Shown: piece after piece, positions 60,448-64,000 of the stretch
Layout of the letters: every line of letters starts with the position of its first letter
Position numbering within the stretch: the stretch's first letter is position 1
NCBI RefSeq assembly: GCF_004151105.1
Contig: NZ_PHRF01000095.1
Span: forward strand, 620,001-684,000
From: Streptomyces sp. L-9-10
GTDB lineage: Bacteria; Actinomycetota; Actinomycetes; Streptomycetales; Streptomycetaceae
Direction: 5' to 3'
Length of the DNA stretch: 64,000 nt
The notes under the pieces: model-generated
What the model saw: only the letters and a program-made list of their open reading frames with translations
Databases searched by the model: none
Told to the model about the DNA's origin: nothing
Program-made: the position numbers and the translations under genes

Positions 60448-61284
60448 CTAAGCCAGCGGGTCGGGAGCCGTGGTGATGCCCAGCTCGGCGAGCTTCGCCC
60501 TGCCTCCGTCGGGGGCGGTCAGGACCAGCGGGCCCTCCTCGGTCAGCGCCACGGAGTGCTCCCAGTGCGAGGACCAGGTCCCGTCGGTCGTGATGACCGT
60601 CCACTCGTCCTCCAGCACCTCCGTACGCGGCGTACCGAGCGAGACCATGGGCTCGATCGCCAGGCAGAAGCCGGGGACCAGCTTCGGACCCTTGCCGCGC
60701 TTGCGCGAGACATAGTTCAGCAGGTGCGGGTCCATGTGCATCTCGGTGCCGATGCCGTGGCCGCCGTAGTCCTCGATGATCCCGTACTTGCCGCCGCCGG
60801 GGCGGGGCTGGCGGCGGATGTACGTCTCGATCGCCCGGGACACGTCCACCAGCCGGTTGCCGGCCCGCATGGCAGCGATCCCGGCCCACATCGACTCCTC
60901 GGTCACCCGGGACAGCTCGACCAGCTCCGGAGCGTGACCGGTGCCGACGAATGCCGTGAAGGCCGCGTCGCCGTGCCAGCCGTCGATGATCGCGCCGGCG
61001 TCGATGGAGATGATGTCACCGTCCTTGAGGACGGTCGTGTCGTCCGGGATGCCATGGACGACGACCTCGTTGACCGAGGTGCAGATCGTCGCGGGGAACC
61101 CGCCGTACCCGAGGAAGTTCGGCTTGGCGCCGTGCTCGGCCAGTACCTCGCGGGCGACCTGGTCGAGGTCCCTGGTGGTGGCGCCGGGCACCGCCGCCGC
61201 GCCGGTGGCCGCGTGCACGGCGGCGACGACCAGTCCCGCCTCGCGCATCTTCGCGATCTGCTCGGGGGTCTTGATCTGCACCAT
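60448..61284 (-). CDS. map: Methionine aminopeptidase, type I
   Basis: Removes the initiator methionine from nascent proteins (278 aa). The dinuclear metal ligands are visible: the two aspartates in SIDAGAIIDGWHGD, the histidine in GGHGIGTEMHMDP and the glutamates in AIEPMVS and near WSSHWEHSV. ATG at 61284 has GGAAGG seven bases upstream. It follows adk, separated by a hairpin and a 14-bp tandem repeat. Confidence 0.97.
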   Translation of the reverse strand: MVQIKTPEQIAKMREAGLVVAAVHAATGAAAVPGATTRDLDQVAREVLAEHGAKPNFLGYGGFPATICTSVNEVVVHGIPDDTTVLKDGDIISIDAGAIIDGWHGDAAFTAFVGTGHAPELVELSRVTEESMWAGIAAMRAGNRLVDVSRAIETYIRRQPRPGGGKYGIIEDYGGHGIGTEMHMDPHLLNYVSRKRGKGPKLVPGFCLAIEPMVSLGTPRTEVLEDEWTVITTDGTWSSHWEHSVALTEEGPLVLTAPDGGRAKLAELGITTAPDPLA

Positions 61285-61316
61285 GCCTGTGCCTTCCACC
61301 TGACTGTGACTGATTC

Positions 61317-61365
61317 GATACGCACTGCTCGATACGCACTGCTCGATACGTACTGCTTGATACGT
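61317..61365. repeat. 14-bp tandem repeat between adk and map
   Basis: GATACGCACTGCTC occurs at 61317-61330 and 61331-61344, then GATACGTACTGCTT (61345-61358) and a partial GATACGT (61359-61365). The block is 33-81 bp before the map start. It follows a hairpin, so it lies in the map leader; it may vary in copy number and set the distance to the promoter or ribosome site. Confidence 0.85.
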
Positions 61366-61387
61366 CCGCCGCACCCGGACCGCTCAA

Positions 61388-61428
61388 CAGTACGGCCGTG
61401 GTGCCCGAAGGACGCCACGGCCGTACTG
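61388..61428 (-). terminator. 14-bp perfect hairpin after adk
   Basis: CAGTACGGCCGTGG (61388-61401) and CCACGGCCGTACTG (61415-61428) form a perfect stem with a 13-nt loop. It begins 30 bp after the adk stop. There is no T-tract. It may terminate or attenuate the secY-adk transcript before map. Confidence 0.65.
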
Positions 61429-61457
61429 GTGGTGCTTGCACTGCTGGGGCCCGGGAG

Positions 61458-62117
61458 CTACGCGGCCCGGCCCCGTTCGAGCGCCGCCATCGCACGCTCG
61501 GTCACTTCGGTGACCTTGCCGAGTGCGGAGATCGTCACCACCAGGCCCTGGGCCCGGTAGTGGTCGATGATCGGCTCGGTCTGTGTGTGGTAGACCTCGA
61601 GACGGGTCCGCACCGTCTCCTCGGAGTCGTCGTCCCGCTGGTACAGCTCGCCGCCGCAGATGTCACAGACACCCTCCTTCTTCGGCGGGCTGTAGGTGAC
61701 GTGGAAGACATGCGCGCTGTCGTTGCGACAGACCCGGCGCCCCGCGATCCGCGTGACGACCTCGTCCTCCGGGACCTCCAGGTCCAGCACCGCGTCCAGC
61801 TTCACGCCGTCCGTCTCCAGCGCCTCGTCCAGCGCCTTCGCCTGCGAGACGTTGCGCGGGAAACCGTCCAGCAGAAAGCCGTTCGCGGCGTCCGGCTGAG
61901 CCATCCGCTCCTGGGCCATCGCGATGGTCACCTCGTCGGGTACCAGGTTCCCGGCGTCCATGTACGACTTCGCCAGCTTGCCGAGGGTCGTGCCCTGGCT
62001 GATGTTGGCCCGGAAGAGGTCGCCCGTGGAGATGTGCGGGACCTTCAGGTTCTTGGCGAGGTACGCGGCCTGCGTTCCCTTGCCGGCACCGGGCGGCCCG
62101 ACGAGGACGATTCGCAT
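61458..62117 (-). CDS. adk: Adenylate kinase
   Basis: Interconverts ATP plus AMP and two ADP (219 aa). The P-loop GPPGAGKGTQ is at 7-16. The LID has CRNDSAH and CDIC, giving Cys/His/Cys/Cys as zinc ligands, the actinobacterial variant. The AMP-binding NLKVPHISTGDLFRA is conserved. ATG at 62117 shares its A with the secY stop (TGATG), so translation is coupled to secY. Confidence 0.98.
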   Translation of the reverse strand: MRIVLVGPPGAGKGTQAAYLAKNLKVPHISTGDLFRANISQGTTLGKLAKSYMDAGNLVPDEVTIAMAQERMAQPDAANGFLLDGFPRNVSQAKALDEALETDGVKLDAVLDLEVPEDEVVTRIAGRRVCRNDSAHVFHVTYSPPKKEGVCDICGGELYQRDDDSEETVRTRLEVYHTQTEPIIDHYRAQGLVVTISALGKVTEVTERAMAALERGRAA

Positions 62118-63436
62118 CAGCGGAGGAACCCTTCGTAATTACGCTGCTGAAGCTGGCTCTCGATCTGCTTCACGGTTTCCAGACCCACACCCACGATGAT
62201 GAGGATGCTCGTCCCGCCGAACGGGAAGTTCTGGTTCGCACCGCCGAAGCCTGCCAACGCCATCGTCGGGACGAGAGCAATCAGACCCAGATACAGCGAG
62301 CCCGGCCAAGTGATCCTGTTGAGCACGTAGCTCAGATACTCGGCTGTAGGTCGACCTGCCCGGATACCCGGGATGAAGCCACCATACTTCTTCATGTTGT
62401 CGGCGACTTCTTCGGGGTTGAAGGAGATGGCCACATAGAAGAAGGCGAAGAACACGATCAGCAGGAAGTACGTGGCGATGTAGTACGGGTGGTCACCCTT
62501 GACGAAGTGCGCCTCGATCCAGGTCTTCCACGCGGAGTTCCCACTGGAGAACTGCGCGACGAGCGCCGGGATGTACAGCAGCGACGACGCGAAGATGACG
62601 GGGATCACACCCGCCTGATTCACCTTCAGCGGGATGTACGTGGACGTACCGCCGTAGGACCTGCGGCCGATCATGCGCTTCGCGTACTGCACGGGGATCC
62701 GGCGCTGCGCCTGCTCGACGAAGACGACCAGGCCCACCATCACGAAGCCGATCAGAATGACCGTGCCGAACTCGATCCAGCCCTTGGCGAGCGTGCCGCT
62801 CTCCTTGATGGCCCACAGCGCGCCGGGGAAGCCGGCGGCGATCGAGATGAACATCAGGATGGACATGCCGTTGCCGATGCCCCGGTCGGTGATGAGCTCA
62901 CCGAGCCACATGACCGCCGCGGTACCCGCGGTCATGGTGATCACCATGGTGACGGTGACGAAGATCGACTGGTCGGGCACGATCTCCGAGGCGACCGGGC
63001 AGCCGCTGAAGAGCGCGCCGCTACGGGCGGTGGCGACCAGGCCGGTGCCCTGCAGCACGGCGAGGGCGACCGTCAGATAACGGGTGTACTGCGTGATCTT
63101 GGCCTGACCGGACTGCCCTTCCTTCTTGAGGGCCTCCAGCCTGGGGATGACCACGGTCAGCAGCTGCAGGATGATGCTCGCGGTGATGTACGGCATGATG
63201 CCGAGCGCGAAGATCGTGATCTGCAGCAGCGCCCCGCCGCTGAACATGTTCACCAGACCGAACAGGCTGTTATTGCCCTTCTGGGCCGCGTCGACACACG
63301 TCTGGACATTCTCGTAACTGACGCCCGGTACCGGGACATGTGCCCCGAGCCGGTACAGCACGATGATGGCGAGTGTGAAGAGCAGCTTCTTGCGCAGGTC
63401 GGGCGTCTTGAACGCCCGGGCGAACGCGGTGAGCAC
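62117..63436 (-). CDS. secY: Protein translocase subunit SecY
   Basis: Channel subunit of the Sec translocon (439 aa) with ten membrane helices. The plug region PGVSYENVQTCVDAAQKGNN, GIMPYITASIILQLL and the cytoplasmic loop IGRRSYGGTSTYIPLKVNQAG are conserved. GTG at 63436 has AGGAGG four bases upstream. It is 255 bp after rplO, with a hairpin between, and is coupled to adk. Confidence 0.98.
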   Translation of the reverse strand: MLTAFARAFKTPDLRKKLLFTLAIIVLYRLGAHVPVPGVSYENVQTCVDAAQKGNNSLFGLVNMFSGGALLQITIFALGIMPYITASIILQLLTVVIPRLEALKKEGQSGQAKITQYTRYLTVALAVLQGTGLVATARSGALFSGCPVASEIVPDQSIFVTVTMVITMTAGTAAVMWLGELITDRGIGNGMSILMFISIAAGFPGALWAIKESGTLAKGWIEFGTVILIGFVMVGLVVFVEQAQRRIPVQYAKRMIGRRSYGGTSTYIPLKVNQAGVIPVIFASSLLYIPALVAQFSSGNSAWKTWIEAHFVKGDHPYYIATYFLLIVFFAFFYVAISFNPEEVADNMKKYGGFIPGIRAGRPTAEYLSYVLNRITWPGSLYLGLIALVPTMALAGFGGANQNFPFGGTSILIIVGVGLETVKQIESQLQQRNYEGFLR

Positions 63437-63632
63437 GGTGCCTCCTGCGACCCCCGCGCTACTGCGTCAGAGGTGACGGTATTGAGGATCGACGGATACG
63501 GAACAAGCGGAACCGCGCGGGGAACCCCTGCGGACACACCGCGCGGCGGGGGTCCGGGGGCGAGCCCCCGGCTTCAGTACAGCAACAATGCACGCCACCT
63601 TACCGGCGACAGTGCCCCCCTTGGAACGACCA

Positions 63633-63666
63633 ACCGGGGATGCCCCTTTTGAGAGGCATCCCCGGT
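63633..63666 (-). terminator. Hairpin between rplO and secY
   Basis: ACCGGGGATGCC (63633-63644) and GGCATCCCCGGT (63655-63666) form a perfect 12-bp stem around a 10-nt loop, 26 bp after the rplO stop. There is no T-tract. secY is often co-transcribed with the ribosomal operon, so this is either a partial terminator or an attenuator. Confidence 0.6.
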
Positions 63667-63691
63667 CGGATGTTCAGGCCATCGAGTTGTC

Positions 63692-64000
63692 TCAGACGAG
63701 CTCGGTGACGGTGCCGCCGGCGGCGGCAATCTTCTCCTTGGCGGAGCCGGAGACGGCGTCAACCGAAACCTGCAGCGCCACGGAGATCTCGCCCTGGCCC
63801 AGGACCTTGACGAGGCTGTTCTTGCGCACCGCGCCCTTGGTGACCAGATCGGCCACCGTGACCTCGCCGCCCTCGGGGTAGAGAGCGGAGAGCTTGTCCA
63901 GGTTCACGACCTGGTACTCGGTGCGGAACGGGTTCTTGAAGCCCTTGAGCTTCGGGAGACGCATGTGGAGGGGCATCTGCCCACCCTCGAAGCGCTCCGG
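63692..64000 (-). CDS. rplO: 50S ribosomal protein L15 (partial, C-terminal part)
   Basis: C-terminal two-thirds of ribosomal protein uL15; the gene runs on past the window end. PERFEGGQMPLHMRLPKLKG and the end AKEKIAAAGGTVTELV are conserved. It is the last gene of the S10-spc-type ribosomal operon that precedes secY. Confidence 0.96.
   Translation of the reverse strand, partial: PERFEGGQMPLHMRLPKLKGFKNPFRTEYQVVNLDKLSALYPEGGEVTVADLVTKGAVRKNSLVKVLGQGEISVALQVSVDAVSGSAKEKIAAAGGTVTELV

Noticed and set aside
60431..60485. Hairpin CACCACGGC/GCCGTGGTG across the map stop as a terminator
   Set aside because: The loop is 37 nt, one arm lies in the coding sequence and there is no T-tract; it may be chance.

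Overview
This is a high-GC actinobacterial chromosome segment, almost certainly from Streptomyces. The main evidence is the divergent bldM/whiD developmental regulator pair, a sigma-BldN type promoter before bldM, a CIRCE-controlled groES-groEL1 operon with a His-tailed GroEL1, frequent GTG starts and the ribosomal gene order. Most of the window is conserved core chromosome. I see no prophage, insertion sequence, CRISPR array or rRNA/tRNA gene.

Layout. 1-1499: the 5' part of an aldehyde dehydrogenase gene. 1653-10990: four paralogous membrane-anchored Ser/Thr kinase genes, all on the minus strand; the third encodes an apparent pseudokinase with a very large insertion. 11151-16231: a serine beta-lactamase/DD-peptidase-fold protein, glpD, a nucleotide-sugar dehydrogenase homologue that lacks the catalytic cysteine, and a small membrane protein. 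16338-19066: guaB3 and guaB. 19265-21496: an RNA polymerase sigma factor, bldM and whiD. 21571-24065: a LysR regulator, a MOSC protein and an SDR enzyme. 24188-27822: groEL1, groES, a lipoprotein and a polysaccharide deacetylase. 27939-34003: a methyltransferase, two small membrane proteins, an SDR/aldo-keto reductase pair with a divergent XRE regulator, and a two-helix potassium channel. 34026-41034: the tsaD-rimI-tsaB and tsaE group for tRNA t6A modification, with an alpha/beta hydrolase and alr. 41184-48597: nnrD, acpS, glmS, coaA, a DUF389 protein and glmM. 48823-57593: rpsI-rplM, an ABC-F ATPase, a membrane-anchored protein, a tandem glycosyltransferase, truA and rplQ. 57714-64000: rpoA, rpsK, rpsM, rpmJ, infA, map, adk, secY and the end of rplO.

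How the genes work together. Much of the window serves translation (ribosomal proteins, IF1, Map, t6A synthesis), transcription (RpoA, sigma factor) and precursors for the cell envelope (Alr, GlmS, GlmM, possibly the kinases and the DD-peptidase-like protein). Embedded in this is the sporulation switch bldM/whiD. The gene order matches the guaB-sigma factor-whiB-groEL1-tsaD-alr-glmS-glmM-rplM-truA-rpoA order known from Mycobacterium.

The least ordinary elements are: the pseudokinase with about 420 extra residues between its DFG and APE positions; two dehydrogenase-family proteins lacking the expected catalytic cysteine (nucleotide-sugar dehydrogenase homologue and GuaB3); a tandem glycosyltransferase whose second domain has lost its catalytic motifs; His-rich tails on WhiD, GroEL1 and TsaD; a short gene at 37402-37659 with a strong ribosome binding site and a perfect palindrome upstream; and several palindromic operator candidates. 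I did not find a clearly new multi-gene system; the kinase/pseudokinase array is the best candidate.
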